Assembly: GCA_947488485.1 (NCBI GenBank)
Contig: CANKZO010000126.1
Location: forward strand, 1 to 6,582
Direction of reading: 5' to 3'
Length of the DNA: 6,582 bases
Source: Opitutia bacterium
GTDB lineage: Bacteria; Verrucomicrobiota; Verrucomicrobiae; Opitutales; UBA953
The position numbers were made by a program, and so were the translations under genes. Shown one piece after another: positions 6,574 to 6,582 of this stretch (position 1 is its first letter; each line of letters begins with the position of its first letter). Under the pieces are notes generated by a model. That model did no database searches. It had not been told where the DNA came from and saw only the letters and a list, made by a program, of their open reading frames with translations.

Positions 6574-6582
6574 GAAAGGTCC

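Noticed and set aside
6565..6582. Resemblance to RNase P RNA (GAGGAAAGTCC) or a hammerhead core (CUGAUGA...GAAA)
   Set aside because: The window has GAGAAAGGTCC, which differs at two positions that are essentially invariant in RNase P RNA, and CCGATGA directly followed by GAAA with no stem II for a hammerhead. Probably chance.

Overview
This window is GC-rich (around 60% or more by eye) and holds two large genes on the plus strand in a tight ATGA overlap. They encode the two subunits of an AddAB-type helicase-nuclease, the bacterial machine that resects double-strand DNA breaks before RecA-dependent recombination. The family style of the motifs (FTRAAAAEF and GTLDSFFARLV in AddA; the YLADPAEFW region and the GLNDHLIP / PYLPASLR block in AddB) reminds me of AddAB-like pairs from Verrucomicrobia, perhaps Opitutae/Puniceicoccales. 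That placement is from memory of the families, not a search, and should be held loosely.

Layout. Bases 1-59 are a short leader with no convincing ribosome site. Bases 60-3086 encode AddB (1008 aa), which has no Walker A motif but a complete C-terminal PD-(D/E)XK nuclease. Bases 3083-6367 encode AddA (1094 aa), with a full set of UvrD/Rep superfamily 1 helicase motifs and its own C-terminal PD-(D/E)XK nuclease. Bases 6368-6582 are non-coding as far as I can see. They contain short-period tandem repeats (a decamer pair over the stop codon, four GAGTATN heptamers and a GGGTGGC-based block) and then three small hairpins running up to the window edge.

How they work together. In the AddAB arrangement AddA supplies the single ATP-driven 3'-5' motor, and each subunit supplies one nuclease that trims one strand. 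The motif inventory fits that: one motor and two intact nucleases. This separates the pair from AdnAB (a motor in both subunits) and RecBCD (a nuclease only in RecB). The 4-base overlap, with an SD-like sequence inside the end of addB, suggests translational coupling and matched subunit amounts.

The oddest signal is not a new gene system but a repeat style. Paired 7-8 bp tandem repeats occur inside the addB reading frame (304-397), where they encode a Gly-rich insert, and repeats of the same kind fill the spacer after addA. This looks like STRR-type (short tandemly repeated repetitive) DNA, one tract of which has been accommodated in frame within a conserved DNA-repair gene. I see no CRISPR array, insertion sequence, tRNA or undescribed defence system here.
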